In this document: piece after piece, positions 44,913-53,934 of the stretch | How positions within the stretch are numbered: the first letter of the stretch is position 1 | Layout: every line of letters starts with the position of its first letter | Source: Betaproteobacteria bacterium | GTDB taxonomy: Bacteria > Pseudomonadota > Gammaproteobacteria > Burkholderiales > Casimicrobiaceae | Length of the DNA stretch: 54,025 bases | Direction of reading: 5' to 3' | NCBI GenBank assembly: GCA_027492485.1 | Contig: JAPUER010000075.1 | Span: forward strand, 21,740-75,764 | Position numbers and translations under genes: made by a program | Notes under the pieces: generated by a model | Told to the model about the DNA's origin: nothing | Seen by the model: only the letters and a program-made list of their open reading frames with translations | Databases searched by the model: none

Positions 44913-46669
44913 CGACAGTTCTCCTTCAAAAAACGCTGCTCGTCGTCGCTCAACGCATTGCCCAACTGGAACGTCTCCAACAAGGCACTGCATCGCACCG
45001 GGCGACGCACCACGGCGCGGTCGGCAGCGAATTCGTCGCCTTCGCTGTCGTCGGCGGCACGCCGGTTGCGCGCCGTGCGGCTGTCCTTGCGTGGCTCGCC
45101 GCCGCTGGCGGTCGCAGCCTCGGTGTTCGGCTCGCCGGTGCGCGCTGTTGTCTTCGGCGCTTCGCCCACTTTGTCGCCGGCCTTTGCCGATGACGGCACG
45201 GTCGCCGCCTTGGCCACCGGCGGCGCCCGCTCGACCTTCGATTCCTTCGTTTCTTTCGTGTCCTTCGACTCTGGCGTCGTCTCCGGTTTCGTTTCGGTCA
45301 CCGGTGCTGTTATTGGTAAAGACGGCTTGCCGTTGCCGGTTGCGTCATCGCCTGCCTTGGTCGCGGTCACCGGCGGCGGCACCGGCGCGGCGGGCGCCGC
45401 CGGTCGCGTCAGCTTCCAGGCGGCACCGGCGATCAGCGCCAGCGACACGCCGGCGACCGCGATCCAGAGGCCGCGCCGCCCGCCCGGCGTCACCGAGGTT
45501 GCGGGCGACGGCGCCACGGCGGCTGCGCGCGATGGCGCAGGCTCGGGTGCGGGCACCGCTGCGACGGCGGGCGGCAGCGCCCGCGTGCGGTCGTCGATCG
45601 CTTCCGCCGCCATCTCGCGCTGCTGTCGCATGTGGGCAATCGACTGCGCGGCCGAGTCGGCGACTCCGGCATCGGCAGCCGCCGTCCCCGGCGCACGCGG
45701 CAAGACCGATGCCGGCGCGCGCACGAAATTGGTGGCCAGCGGCGGCGGTGGCGGCGGAGCAGCGGGCGCATCTTCCGGCAACGGCGCCGGCGCCTCGTTC
45801 CAGCCGAACAGGTCGACGAATTCGGCGATGCTTTGTGGCCGGTTTTCCGGTTTCACCGCCAGCGCGGCTTCCATTGCGTCCAGCCAGCGCTCGGGCAGGC
45901 GACCGTAGAAGCGCTCGCGCGGACGCGGCATCGAGTCCTTCAGGATGCGGCTGATAGCGGTCGGCGGCGGCTCGCCGCAGAGCGCGAAGTGCATGACGCC
46001 GGCCAGCGCGTAGATGTCGGTCCACGGCCCTTGCTTCAAATCGCCGTCGCCGTATTGCTCGATCGGCGCATAGCCGGGCTTGAGGATCGCGGTGAACACC
46101 TGGGTGCCTTCGATCGCCTTGCGCGCGGCGCCGAAGTCGAGCAGCACCGGCGCCTGGCCGTCGCTGAGCAGGATGTTGTCGGGCGCCACGTCGCGGTGAT
46201 AGCAGTGCGCAGCGTGCAGCAGATCGAGCGTTTCGCACAGCGGCACCAGCAAGGCCTGCAGCGCCGCCGCGTCGGGCTGCCAGGTGCCGCGCTTGACCGC
46301 GTCCTTGAGCGTCTGGCCGTCGTACAGGCGCATCGCCAGATAGGCGGTGCCGCGCTCCTCCCAGCAGCGATAGACGCGCACCAGCGCCGGGTGGTCGAAC
46401 TGAGCCAGCAGCTTGCCCTCGTTGGTAAAGCTGACGATGCCGGTGCTGAAGGTGTCCTTCTCGCGCGACACCGGCTGCACGGTGCCGTCGCGGCCGCGCT
46501 GGGCGAAGGCGGCGGGGAAGTATTCCTTGATCGCCACCGTGCGGCCAAGCGCCTCGTCCACCGCCTGGTAGACGATCGAAAACCCGCCGGTGCCGATCAC
46601 CGAGCCGATCGTGTAATCGAGGATGCGCGTGCCGGGAGCAAGCGCGTGCGGGTTGGCGTCGGACGACAC
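44909..46669 (-). CDS. Membrane Ser/Thr protein kinase with periplasmic tail
   Basis: 586 residues if started at GTG 46669 (SSDANPHALAPGTR); the longer frame begins inside a G-rich repeat. The kinase domain (about 18-285) has the glycine loop GTGGFSIVYQ, Lys in VAIKEYF, HRDVAPDN as the catalytic loop (Ala where Lys is usual) and DFGAAR. After a Pro/Ala linker comes one membrane helix (about 398-420) and a 165-residue low-complexity periplasmic part ending in CSALLETFQLGNALSDDEQR with two cysteines. It is translationally coupled to the OmpA-like lipoprotein gene. Confidence 0.85.
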   Translation of the reverse strand: MSSDANPHALAPGTRILDYTIGSVIGTGGFSIVYQAVDEALGRTVAIKEYFPAAFAQRGRDGTVQPVSREKDTFSTGIVSFTNEGKLLAQFDHPALVRVYRCWEERGTAYLAMRLYDGQTLKDAVKRGTWQPDAAALQALLVPLCETLDLLHAAHCYHRDVAPDNILLSDGQAPVLLDFGAARKAIEGTQVFTAILKPGYAPIEQYGDGDLKQGPWTDIYALAGVMHFALCGEPPPTAISRILKDSMPRPRERFYGRLPERWLDAMEAALAVKPENRPQSIAEFVDLFGWNEAPAPLPEDAPAAPPPPPPLATNFVRAPASVLPRAPGTAAADAGVADSAAQSIAHMRQQREMAAEAIDDRTRALPPAVAAVPAPEPAPSRAAAVAPSPATSVTPGGRRGLWIAVAGVSLALIAGAAWKLTRPAAPAAPVPPPVTATKAGDDATGNGKPSLPITAPVTETKPETTPESKDTKETKESKVERAPPVAKAATVPSSAKAGDKVGEAPKTTARTGEPNTEAATASGGEPRKDSRTARNRRAADDSEGDEFAADRAVVRRPVRCSALLETFQLGNALSDDEQRFLKENCR

Positions 46670-47124
46670 GGGTGGAATTGCGGATTGTGCGATGCCGGGC
46701 GGGTCGTGCAGTTTAGCCGCAAGCACGCCCCGATGTATGCGCTTGGCATGGCGGGCGCGGCGATGCGGCGCGATGGGCGCCGGCTCCACTCGCAGCGCGG
46801 CGGCGCCGGTTATCAGCTTTTTTCTGCCAGACTGGCGAGCGCCCCTCCCCCGCTTGCCGGGGGAGGTTGGGAGGGGGTACACCCTCTCGCCGGAGCGCCC
46901 ACCCGAAAGTTGCCGCCGCCTTCATCCCCCACCCGAACCCTCCCCGGCGAGCGGGGAGGGAGCCGCGAATCGCATTGCCTGCCGTCGTGGCCCGTGCAAA
47001 TGGCGTTTTTCGCACAAAAATGCATGCGAGCGACCCGCCCGCCGCCGTGCACCTGACCGCGCGGCGCTCTGTCCGCCGATAATGTCGGCCGCCCCGCTTT
47101 TCGCTTTTTGCGCCGCCATCCGTT
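46670..47124. other. Non-coding region between kinase and transporter genes
   Basis: Divergent gap of about 455 bp. It contains the G-rich repeat copy at 46841-46973; the rest must hold both promoters, but I cannot point to a confident -35/-10 pair. Confidence 0.6.
46841..46973. repeat. G-rich double-hairpin repeat, copy 2
   Basis: CCTCCCCCGCTTGCCGGGGG (left hairpin) and CCTCCCCGGCGAGCGGGGAG-type right hairpin flank a 55-bp centre with ACCCGAAAGTTGCCGCC. It is an inverted homologue of 53421-53543 along its whole length. It lies in the N-terminal part of an open frame upstream of the kinase, which I judge to be non-coding. Confidence 0.85.
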
Positions 47125-48228
47125 ATGTCTGCTGCCGATCTCGTTGCCCTCCAGCACAGCGCCGCCCTCTGGGCTTTCCTGCTTTCCGTCGTGTTCGGCG
47201 CCGTCGCCCAGCGCAGCAATTACTGCACGATGGGCGCCATTTCCGACGTCACCAATTTCGGCGACTGGACGCGCGCCCGCATGGCGCTGGCCTCGGTCGG
47301 CGTGGCGATGATCGGCGTCGCGTGGCTGAAATGGTCGGGCAGCGTCGACATGAGCAAGTCGTTCTATGTGGCACCCCGGCTGATCTGGCTGTCGCACATC
47401 GTCGGCGGGCTGGTGTTCGGTTTCGGCATGACGCTGGCGTCCGGTTGCGGCAGCAAGACGCTGCTGCGCGTCGGCGGCGGCAGCCTGCGCGCGCTGGTGA
47501 CGCTGCTGGTGATGGCCGTTTTCGCCTGGTTCACGCTGCGCGGCATCCTCGCCGTGTTCCGCGTCGCCACCTTCGACGCCGTCGCCGTCACGCTGCCGAC
47601 CAATCAGGATCTGCCGTCGCTGCTCGGCCTCGGCGGTGGCGCGGCGGCATTGCTGGCCGCGGCTGTCGGCGTCGCGCTGGTGGTCTTCGCCATCGCCGGC
47701 CGCGAGTTCCGCGCCGACAAGTGGAACTGGCTCGGCGGTCTGGTGGTCGGCCTCATGGTGGTCGCCGGCTGGTACGTCAGCGGGCACCTCGGCTTTGTCG
47801 CCGAACATCCGGAATCGCTCGAAGCCGCCTGGGTGAGCACCAATTCCGGCCGCCCGGAATCGCTCACCTTCACCGCACCGCCCGCCTATTTGCTCGAACT
47901 GCTGGCCTTCTGGAGCGACAAGAGCAAGTTCATCACCTTTGGCATCGCCAGCATCGTCGGCGTGATCGCCGGCGCCTGCGGCATGGCGCTGGCGACCAAA
48001 ACCTTCCGCTGGGAAGGCTTCGCCTCTACCGAAGATCTCGCCAATCACCTGGTCGGCGCCGCGCTGATGGGTTTCGGCGGCGTGCTGGCGCTCGGCTGCA
48101 CGGTGGGGCAGGGGCTCTCCGGCATGAGCACGCTCGCCGTCGGCTCGCTGATCACGCTGCTGGCCATCGTCGTCGGCTGTCGCGCCGCGCTGAAGTACCA
48201 GCTCTGGCGCCTGGAAAGAACCGGCTGA
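47125..48228 (+). CDS. YeeE/YedE-family sulfur-compound transporter
   Basis: Membrane protein of 367 residues with about nine hydrophobic segments. The conserved cysteines implicated in thiosulfate uptake are present: NYCTMGAI, ASGCGSKTLLR and LALGCTVGQGLSGMSTL. Single-chain full-length type, as in TsuA-like proteins. No tusA-like gene adjoins it, so the ion carried (thiosulfate or another sulfur species) is inferred. Confidence 0.9.
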   Translation: MSAADLVALQHSAALWAFLLSVVFGAVAQRSNYCTMGAISDVTNFGDWTRARMALASVGVAMIGVAWLKWSGSVDMSKSFYVAPRLIWLSHIVGGLVFGFGMTLASGCGSKTLLRVGGGSLRALVTLLVMAVFAWFTLRGILAVFRVATFDAVAVTLPTNQDLPSLLGLGGGAAALLAAAVGVALVVFAIAGREFRADKWNWLGGLVVGLMVVAGWYVSGHLGFVAEHPESLEAAWVSTNSGRPESLTFTAPPAYLLELLAFWSDKSKFITFGIASIVGVIAGACGMALATKTFRWEGFASTEDLANHLVGAALMGFGGVLALGCTVGQGLSGMSTLAVGSLITLLAIVVGCRAALKYQLWRLERTG

Positions 48229-48329
48229 CGGCGCAACGGCGACTATCGCCACTTTCATTGACATAACGCTAGTGCCGGCGCGGCATTCGCGCTACAGTGG
48301 TTGTGTCAACGTTGATAAGGAGCATCGCC

Positions 48330-48950
48330 ATGACCAGCAGTCGCCCCTTCACAACTCTCGCCCGCATGGCACGTGCGCTGGCCGTCGTCGCCGCTGGCGC
48401 GCTGGCCACGTCTGCCGCTGCGCAGGAAGCGTTCACCAGCAAGCAGGTGAACCTGCGTGCCGGCCCCGACCGCGGCTACCCGCTGGTCACCTGGCTGGCG
48501 GCCGGGACGGCGGTCTACGTCAACGGTTGCCTCAGCGATTACCGCTGGTGCGACGTCACCGCCGGACCCAATCGCGGCTGGGTGTTCGCCCGCAACCTGC
48601 AATACAGCTATCAGGGCCAGCCGGTCACCATCTACGGCAACGGCGCGCAGCTCGCCTTGCCGATCATCGGCTTCGTTCTCGGCAGCTACTGGAACGATTA
48701 CTACCGCGACCGTCCGTGGTATCCAAGCCACAACCAGTGGAACAACTGGCGGCCCGGCAACCGGCCACCGCCCGGCTGGCGCCCGCCACCGCGACCGCCG
48801 CAGCCACCGATCGTGCGGCCGCAGCCGCCGCGCCCGCCGGTGGTCCGCCCGCCGCGTCCGCCCGTGGTGCATCCGCAACCGCCGCGGCCACCGCGCCCAG
48901 TCCCGATGCCGAAACCGGGCGATGGCCGCCCTCACGGTTCGCCACGGTAG
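48330..48950 (+). CDS. Secreted SH3-domain protein with Pro-rich tail, paralogue 1
   Basis: 206 residues: signal peptide (about 1-34, cleaved after SAAAQ), a bacterial SH3 fold (VNLRAGPDRGYPLVTWLAAG, then CLSDYRWCDVTAGPNRGWVF with two cysteines that could form a disulfide), a second conserved block ending in GSYWNDYYRDRPWYPS, and a Pro/Arg tail. TAAGGAG precedes the ATG. Probably binds the cell wall or another envelope partner. Its next neighbour is a clear duplicate. Confidence 0.85.
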   Translation: MTSSRPFTTLARMARALAVVAAGALATSAAAQEAFTSKQVNLRAGPDRGYPLVTWLAAGTAVYVNGCLSDYRWCDVTAGPNRGWVFARNLQYSYQGQPVTIYGNGAQLALPIIGFVLGSYWNDYYRDRPWYPSHNQWNNWRPGNRPPPGWRPPPRPPQPPIVRPQPPRPPVVRPPRPPVVHPQPPRPPRPVPMPKPGDGRPHGSPR

Positions 48951-49103
48951 CAGGCAACACGTGAGCACCCGACGCCGCCGTCCCGATGCCGGTCAACGTA
49001 ACGCCGGCGGTAACCGTTGCCAAGTTGACCGCTACGTCGATGGCGCGTTGCGGCGCGTCCTCACGTCCATGATTGCAGCGCGTTAAACGCCCAAGGAGAA
49101 AGC

Positions 49104-49781
49104 ATGTCATCGATCCGTTCCCGCCTGTTCGCCGGTGTTGCCGTCGTCGCCTCGACGCTGGCGCTGGCGTCGGTCGCCGATGCCCAGCAGGCTTATGTGT
49201 CGGCGCGCACCAACCTGCGCGCAGGGCCCGACCGCAACTACCCTGCCGTTGCCTGGCTTGGCGCCGGTACCAACGTCTTCGTGCACGGTTGTACCAGCGG
49301 TTACTTCTGGTGCGACGTGTCGAGCGGCCCGGTGCGCGGCTGGGCCAATGCCCGCCATTTGCAGTACTACTATCAAAGTCGCCGCGTCCCGATTTACGGC
49401 GTCGGCGGGCGCTACGGCTTCCCGGTGGTCGGCTTCGCGGTCGGCTCGTACTGGGACAGCTACTACCGCGACCGCCCGTGGTATCGCGACCGCCAACGCT
49501 GGGATGGCTGGCGTCCGGGCTACGCGCCACCGGCCCACATTGCGCCGCCGCCACCGCGCCCGCATTACGTGCCGCCGCCGCGCGTGCACAACAATCCGCC
49601 GCCCGTGCATGTCGCACCGCCGCCGCGCCAGCACTACAACAACCCGCCGCCTCGCGTCGCCCCGCCGCAGCAGCAGCATCGTGAGCGTCCGCACGTCGTC
49701 GAGCAGGCGCCGCGGCAGCCGCAACAGCATCAGCAACGGTCGGCGCCACCGTCGCACCCCGGCAGCGGCGCGCCGCGCTAA
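49104..49781 (+). CDS. Secreted SH3-domain protein with Pro/His-rich tail, paralogue 2
   Basis: 225 residues with signal peptide (about 1-28, cleaved near ADAQQ). It has the same domain order as the upstream paralogue: NLRAGPDRNYPAVAWLGAGT, CTSGYFWCDVSSGPVRGWAN, GFAVGSYWDSYYRDRPWY, then a longer tail rich in Pro, His, Gln and Arg. AAGGAGAAAG precedes the ATG. Both SH3 cysteines are kept. Confidence 0.85.
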   Translation: MSSIRSRLFAGVAVVASTLALASVADAQQAYVSARTNLRAGPDRNYPAVAWLGAGTNVFVHGCTSGYFWCDVSSGPVRGWANARHLQYYYQSRRVPIYGVGGRYGFPVVGFAVGSYWDSYYRDRPWYRDRQRWDGWRPGYAPPAHIAPPPPRPHYVPPPRVHNNPPPVHVAPPPRQHYNNPPPRVAPPQQQHRERPHVVEQAPRQPQQHQQRSAPPSHPGSGAPR

Positions 49782-49878
49782 GCCCCAGCCTGCCGGTGCG
49801 CCATCGCACCGGCAAACAATGGCGATGATCGGCCCGATTTAGCCATTTTGTTGCGGCTTTGCTGTGCAAAATGGCCGG

Positions 49879-50715
49879 ATGCAAAATACCGCCGCCCCCA
49901 GCTTCGACATTTCTGCCAAGACGCATAACCCGAACGCCGGGCTGCGCGGCAATTACGCACGGATGGCGGCCGGCTACACGGTGCCGCAGCAGATGGCCGA
50001 CTACACGGCCGCCGAACAATCGCGCTGGTCGCGGCTGGTCGAGCGCCAGTTGGCGTTGTTGCCGGGCCGTGCTTGCGCCGAATTTCTCGATGCCGTGCTC
50101 GGCAACCCCGCGCTCGACATGCGGCGCGGCATCCCCGATTTCGCGCACGTCAACGCCGCGCTGCAGGCGGCCACCCGCTGGCAACTGGTGGGCGTGCCCG
50201 GCCTGTTGCCGGACGACGTGTTCTTCACCCATCTCGCCAATCGCCGCTTTCCGGTGACGGTGTGGCTGCGCGAGGAAAGCGAATTCGACTACATCGTCGA
50301 GCCGGACCTGTTCCACGACTTCTTCGGCCATGTGCCGATGCTGTTCACACCGATCTACGCCGATCACCTCGAAGCCTACGGTCACGGCGCGCTGAAGGCC
50401 AAGCAACTGGGTGGCCTCGACTGGCTGGCACGGCTGTACTGGTACACCATCGAATTCGGCTTGATCCGGCAGCAGGGCAAGCTGCTGGCCTATGGCGCCG
50501 GCGTGCTGTCGTCGCCGAAGGAACTGCTCTACGCGCTGGAGAGCGAGGTGCCGGCAAGGCTGCCGTTCGACACCATGCGTTCGATGCGCACCCGCTTCCT
50601 GATCGACGACGTGCAGAACACCTACTTCGTGCTCGACTCGTTCCAGCAATTGCGCAGCGAGACCGCGCCGGATTTCGCACCGTATTACGAATCGCTGCGC
50701 GCCGAGGGTGCGTAA
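49879..50715 (+). CDS. phhA: Phenylalanine-4-hydroxylase
   Basis: Iron- and pterin-dependent enzyme converting phenylalanine to tyrosine, 278 residues. Iron ligands are His146 and His151 in DLFHDFFGHVPML and Glu192 in YWYTIEFGL. The start at MQNTAAPSFD is chosen for fit with the family. No pterin dehydratase (phhB) or regulator is adjacent. Confidence 0.95.
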   Translation: MQNTAAPSFDISAKTHNPNAGLRGNYARMAAGYTVPQQMADYTAAEQSRWSRLVERQLALLPGRACAEFLDAVLGNPALDMRRGIPDFAHVNAALQAATRWQLVGVPGLLPDDVFFTHLANRRFPVTVWLREESEFDYIVEPDLFHDFFGHVPMLFTPIYADHLEAYGHGALKAKQLGGLDWLARLYWYTIEFGLIRQQGKLLAYGAGVLSSPKELLYALESEVPARLPFDTMRSMRTRFLIDDVQNTYFVLDSFQQLRSETAPDFAPYYESLRAEGA

Positions 50716-50734
50716 CGCTGCTCTCGCCTGCGAA

Positions 50735-51400
50735 TCAGCCGGAATACGCCGCCACGGCAACGACGTGACAAGCGGTGCCGGCAATCACAAACAGATGCCA
50801 GGCAAAGTGGAAGTAGCGGATGCGCTCCAGCGCGAAGAACACCGCCCCGGCGGTATAGGCCAGCCCGCCGGCCACCAGCCAGAACAAGCCCCAGGCCGGC
50901 ATCAGCGTCCACACCCGCTCGGCGGCAATCACCACCACCCAGCCCATCGCCAGATAGGCCCAGGTTGAAATCGTGGTGTAGCGCACACCGCCCAGCGCTT
51001 TGAGCACGATGCCGACGACGGCGATGCTCCACACGATGCCGAACAGCGTCCAGCCCCAGGCGCCGCGCAACACGCCCAGCGTGAACGGCGTGTAGGTGCC
51101 GGCGATCATCAGGAAGATGGCGGAGTGGTCGAGCACCTGGAACACGCGCTTGGCGCGGCCGGGCGGCAGCGCATGAAAAAGCGTGGAGGCGAGGTAGAGC
51201 AGCACCATCGTGGTGGCGAAGACGCTGACCGCGACGATGCCGGCAATGTCGCCGCGCTGCGAGGCAGCAATCACCAGCAGCGGAAACGCGACCAGCGCGC
51301 CGGCCAGGCCGACGCCGTGGCTGATGCTGTTGGCGATTTCTTCGCCGAGCGTTTGCGGCCGTTCGGCGCGCGCAACGGTTGGGACGTTGGTCAGTGTCAT
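50735..51400 (-). CDS. Hemolysin III family membrane protein (TrhA/YqfA type)
   Basis: 221 residues with seven membrane helices. Family signatures are EEIANSISHGVGLAGALVAF, STLFHALPPGRAKRVFQVLDHSAIFLMIAGTYTP and FHFAWHLFVIAGTACHVVAV, with conserved histidines of the PAQR superfamily. Function in bacteria is related to membrane-lipid homeostasis in some members. The upstream open frame to 51466 is excluded since the MTLTN start gives the standard N-terminus. Confidence 0.9.
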   Translation of the reverse strand: MTLTNVPTVARAERPQTLGEEIANSISHGVGLAGALVAFPLLVIAASQRGDIAGIVAVSVFATTMVLLYLASTLFHALPPGRAKRVFQVLDHSAIFLMIAGTYTPFTLGVLRGAWGWTLFGIVWSIAVVGIVLKALGGVRYTTISTWAYLAMGWVVVIAAERVWTLMPAWGLFWLVAGGLAYTAGAVFFALERIRYFHFAWHLFVIAGTACHVVAVAAYSG

Positions 51401-51546
51401 TGCAATCGGTCCTGTATCCAAGTTCGATCTCGACCGCGCCGCTCCCCCACGCAGCCGGGCGGACATCGCGCATTGTCTCGCATCGAGCGCAACTGTCGGC
51501 GCTTGAAACGCGCCCGTGCTGCCGTAGCGACGTGCCGGCTCGCGTT

Positions 51547-51642
51547 GTCATGTTGCGCGCTGCGAAACATCAAGTGGCATGCGCCGCAGCGCCGAACGAG
51601 CCTGACCCGTGCCTGCCGACCCTTCGCTTTGCTCAGGATGAC
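51547..51642. repeat. 96-bp dispersed repeat, copy 2
   Basis: Same length and ends as 167-262: GTCATGTTGCGCG at one side and TTCGCTTTGCTCAGGATGAC at the other. Confidence 0.8.
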
Positions 51643-51704
51643 AATCCGGGTACGGCGCCGCCTGACGAAACATCTGACCAAGCGAAAGTCGACTTCGCCG
51701 CTTT

Positions 51705-52715
51705 TCAGGCGCGAGCCCTGATCGACTGGTCGTTGGCGGCAGAAGTTGCTGCCTCGATCGAACGCAGCCAGGGGTCGCGGGCGACGCCGCCGAATGTCTC
51801 CACCAGAAAGTCGAGGAACACCCGGGTGCGCGCCGGGATGTGCATGCGGGTCGGCATCGCGGCGTAGATCGTGGTGGTCATCACCCGCCATTCCGGCAGC
51901 ACGCGTTCCATGCGGCCGCTGCGCAGCGCGTCTTCGGCCACGAAGGAGGGCAGGGCGGTGATGCCCATGTCAGCCAGCGCGGCGTGATAGAGCGTGTCCC
52001 AGTGCGCGGTCGACAGCGCCATCGGCGGCTGCTCCAGCGTCACCGGCTTGCGCGTTTTCTCGCCGGCTGCGCGGTGCACAGCCGCGCGCAGCGGGCAGGG
52101 CTCGAACGTGGTCTGCTTGTTGCCGTCGGGTGAAAACGGCAGCAGCCACTCGTGGCCGAACAGTTCGGCCGGTTCGCCGGGGCGCCCGCGGCGATCGAGA
52201 TAGGCCGGCGTCGCGCAGGTGATCATCTCCGAGTGCGCGAGCAGACGGGCGACGAAATTGCCGGTCTGCAGCGGCTGCTTGAGCGTGAGGATCGAGAGGT
52301 CGTGGCTGTCGTCGACGGCCTCGACGCTGTTCTGCACGCTCAGCTCGATGGTGAGCCTGGGATACTGCGCGCGCAGCCGCGGCAGATGCTTGGCGAGCTG
52401 ATGCACGGTGAACGCCGGCGAGGCGAGCACGCGCACCACGCCGCGCGGCTCGGCGGTTTCCAGATTGGCGGCGGTCTCGGCGTCTTCGATGTCGGCGAGG
52501 ATGCGCTGCACGCGCTCGAGATAGCGCTCGCCGGCCTGGGTGAGCGCGAGGCTGCGCGTGGTGCGGTTGAGCAGGCGCACGCCAAGATGCTCCTCCAGCT
52601 CGGCAATCAGCCGGGTAACCACCGCCGGGGCGAGATCGAGCTTGTCGGCGGCTTTGGTGAAGCTGCCTTCGTCGACGACTTTGGCATAGACGCGCATGGC
52701 GCGGAGTTGGTCCAT
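51705..52715 (-). CDS. LysR-family transcriptional regulator
   Basis: 336 residues. The N-terminal winged helix is clear ([20 protein letters not shown], then [20 protein letters not shown]), followed by a linker helix and a periplasmic-binding-like effector domain. It belongs to the AaeR/DmlR-like subgroup by its [20 protein letters not shown] start. Its partner gene is not clear; it is divergent from the small secreted protein gene, about 290 bases away. Confidence 0.92.
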   Translation of the reverse strand: MDQLRAMRVYAKVVDEGSFTKAADKLDLAPAVVTRLIAELEEHLGVRLLNRTTRSLALTQAGERYLERVQRILADIEDAETAANLETAEPRGVVRVLASPAFTVHQLAKHLPRLRAQYPRLTIELSVQNSVEAVDDSHDLSILTLKQPLQTGNFVARLLAHSEMITCATPAYLDRRGRPGEPAELFGHEWLLPFSPDGNKQTTFEPCPLRAAVHRAAGEKTRKPVTLEQPPMALSTAHWDTLYHAALADMGITALPSFVAEDALRSGRMERVLPEWRVMTTTIYAAMPTRMHIPARTRVFLDFLVETFGGVARDPWLRSIEAATSAANDQSIRARA

Positions 52716-53007
52716 GGAATGAGTACCTACGTGTGCTTTACGACAACGAGCCGCGTTGGTCGCGGAAGGTTCCCGGTAATTATTGCTGAAATACGAATAA
52801 ACAATTCGATTCTGCGCTATTTATTTGCGAATTGGCAATACCTAACATTCATTCCATCGACGCAGCAACAAGAGCCTGTTCAAGCGGCTCCCTCCGCAAA
52901 GGAACCCGCCGAACCGCTTGAACAGGCCCCCGGGGCCGCGCCGAGACCGGGAGCAAAAGCCTCCGGCCAATTCGAAAGCAAATCAACTCCTCGAAGGAAA
53001 CCACATC
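52716..53007. other. Control region between lysR and the small secreted protein gene
   Basis: An AT-rich stretch (about 52780-52870) is followed by a 14-bp perfect inverted repeat, GCCTGTTCAAGCGG at 52874-52887 and CCGCTTGAACAGGC at 52914-52927. No other gene is seen. AGGAAACC lies before the downstream ATG. Confidence 0.6.
52874..52927. promoter_or_regulatory. 14-bp inverted repeat in the leader of the small secreted protein gene
   Basis: Perfect 14-bp arms with a 26-nt loop, 80 bases before the start codon and without a T-run. Candidate mRNA hairpin or operator for the divergent LysR regulator; LysR sites are usually shorter. Confidence 0.5.
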
Positions 53008-53316
53008 ATGAATACGAAATCCGTTTTGATCGCCACCCTCTTCGCTGCTGTCGCCGGTTCGGCGTTCGCGTCCGACTACACCGCCACCGCCGGCAACCCG
53101 GAAGTGCAGATCGCGCAAAGCACCGCCCGCAGCACCGTCCGCGCCAGCGTGGTCGCCGGCGCGCGCAGCACGCCGCGTAGCGACGAGGTTGCCGCCGCGC
53201 CGGCCGGCAAGGCCGACACCCGCACCCGTGCCGAAGTGCGCGCCGAAACCGCCGCCTACAACAACGGCGGCGAGGCCCGCGCCGCCCGTCTGCTCTACAT
53301 CGGCGGCGCGCAATAA
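53008..53316 (+). CDS. Small secreted protein, unknown
   Basis: 102 residues with a signal peptide (about 1-22, cleaved near AFASD). The mature part is rich in Ala, Arg and Thr (ADTRTRAEVRAETAAYNNGG), somewhat like the DUF4148 class of small betaproteobacterial periplasmic proteins, but not clearly a member. GAAGGAAA precedes the ATG, and a strong terminator follows, so it is a single-gene unit. Confidence 0.7.
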   Translation: MNTKSVLIATLFAAVAGSAFASDYTATAGNPEVQIAQSTARSTVRASVVAGARSTPRSDEVAAAPAGKADTRTRAEVRAETAAYNNGGEARAARLLYIGGAQ

Positions 53317-53333
53317 GCGGTCGACTGCCAGCG

Positions 53334-53359
53334 AAAACGCGCCTTCGGGCGCGTTTTTT
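53334..53359 (+). terminator. Terminator after the small secreted protein gene
   Basis: AAAACGCGCC and GGCGCGTTTT form a perfect stem with a 4-nt loop, followed by TT. Confidence 0.9.
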
Positions 53360-53420
53360 GTTTCCTGATTAGCAACCTGCCTCCGCAACGGTGTGGTACG
53401 TGCCGCGCTGGCTGATTCAC

Positions 53421-53543
53421 GGCTCCCTCCCCGCTCGCCGGGGAGGGTTGGGGTGGGGTATGAAGGTGGCAGTTTCTTTCGTGTGGCCTCTGCGGCGAGA
53501 CCGTTTACCCCCTCCCAACCTCCCCCGGCAAGCGGGGGAGGTG
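53421..53543. repeat. G-rich double-hairpin repeat, copy 3
   Basis: The inverse-orientation homologue of 46841-46973, with hairpins CTCCCCGCTCGCCGGGGAG and CCTCCCCCGGCAAGCGGGGG-type around a diverged centre. Confidence 0.85.
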
Positions 53544-53600
53544 CACTCCCCGATCCTTCCGCGCTCGTTTGCTGAGGCCGCTTGTAATCAGGTTTTGTTT

Positions 53601-53867
53601 TTACCTGCCGTCGTCGCCCCAGCGCCAGCGCGGCGGCTCGCCGGTGAGCCAGCAGACGACGCAGAGCGCGAGCGAAATCGCCGTCATCCAGCCGACAAAC
53701 AAGAACGGCTGCGCGGCGGGCACGATCCACCAGACGCCGAGTAGCGCCAGCGCGACGTAGCCGGCCAGCACCAGCCAGCCCTGCCAGGTGGCGGGCGGTC
53801 CCCAGCCCCAGCCGTAGCGTTTGGCGGGGAACCAGTAAACACGGCGTTTTGCGGCGGGACTGGACAT
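53601..53867 (-). CDS. Small inner-membrane protein (two helices)
   Basis: 88 residues from MSSPAAKRRVYWFPAKRYGW. A Trp/Gly-rich N-terminus (GWGWGPPATWQGW) is followed by two hydrophobic segments (LVLAGYVALALLGVWWIVPA and FVGWMTAISLALCVVCWLTG), with a Trp/Arg C-terminus. Small proteins of this layout are common in Proteobacteria, function unknown. The longer open frame to 53972 runs into the low-complexity contig end and is excluded. Confidence 0.75.
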   Translation of the reverse strand: MSSPAAKRRVYWFPAKRYGWGWGPPATWQGWLVLAGYVALALLGVWWIVPAAQPFLFVGWMTAISLALCVVCWLTGEPPRWRWGDDGR

Positions 53868-53934
53868 GGCGGCCTCCAGCCGGCAACGATACGCTATTGA
53901 TTCGGCACGGTACTGTCTGAATTGTTTGTGGGAG

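Noticed and set aside
46670-46882. N-terminal extension of the kinase
   Set aside because: It begins inside a G-rich repeat and has no kinase-like content before the GTG start.
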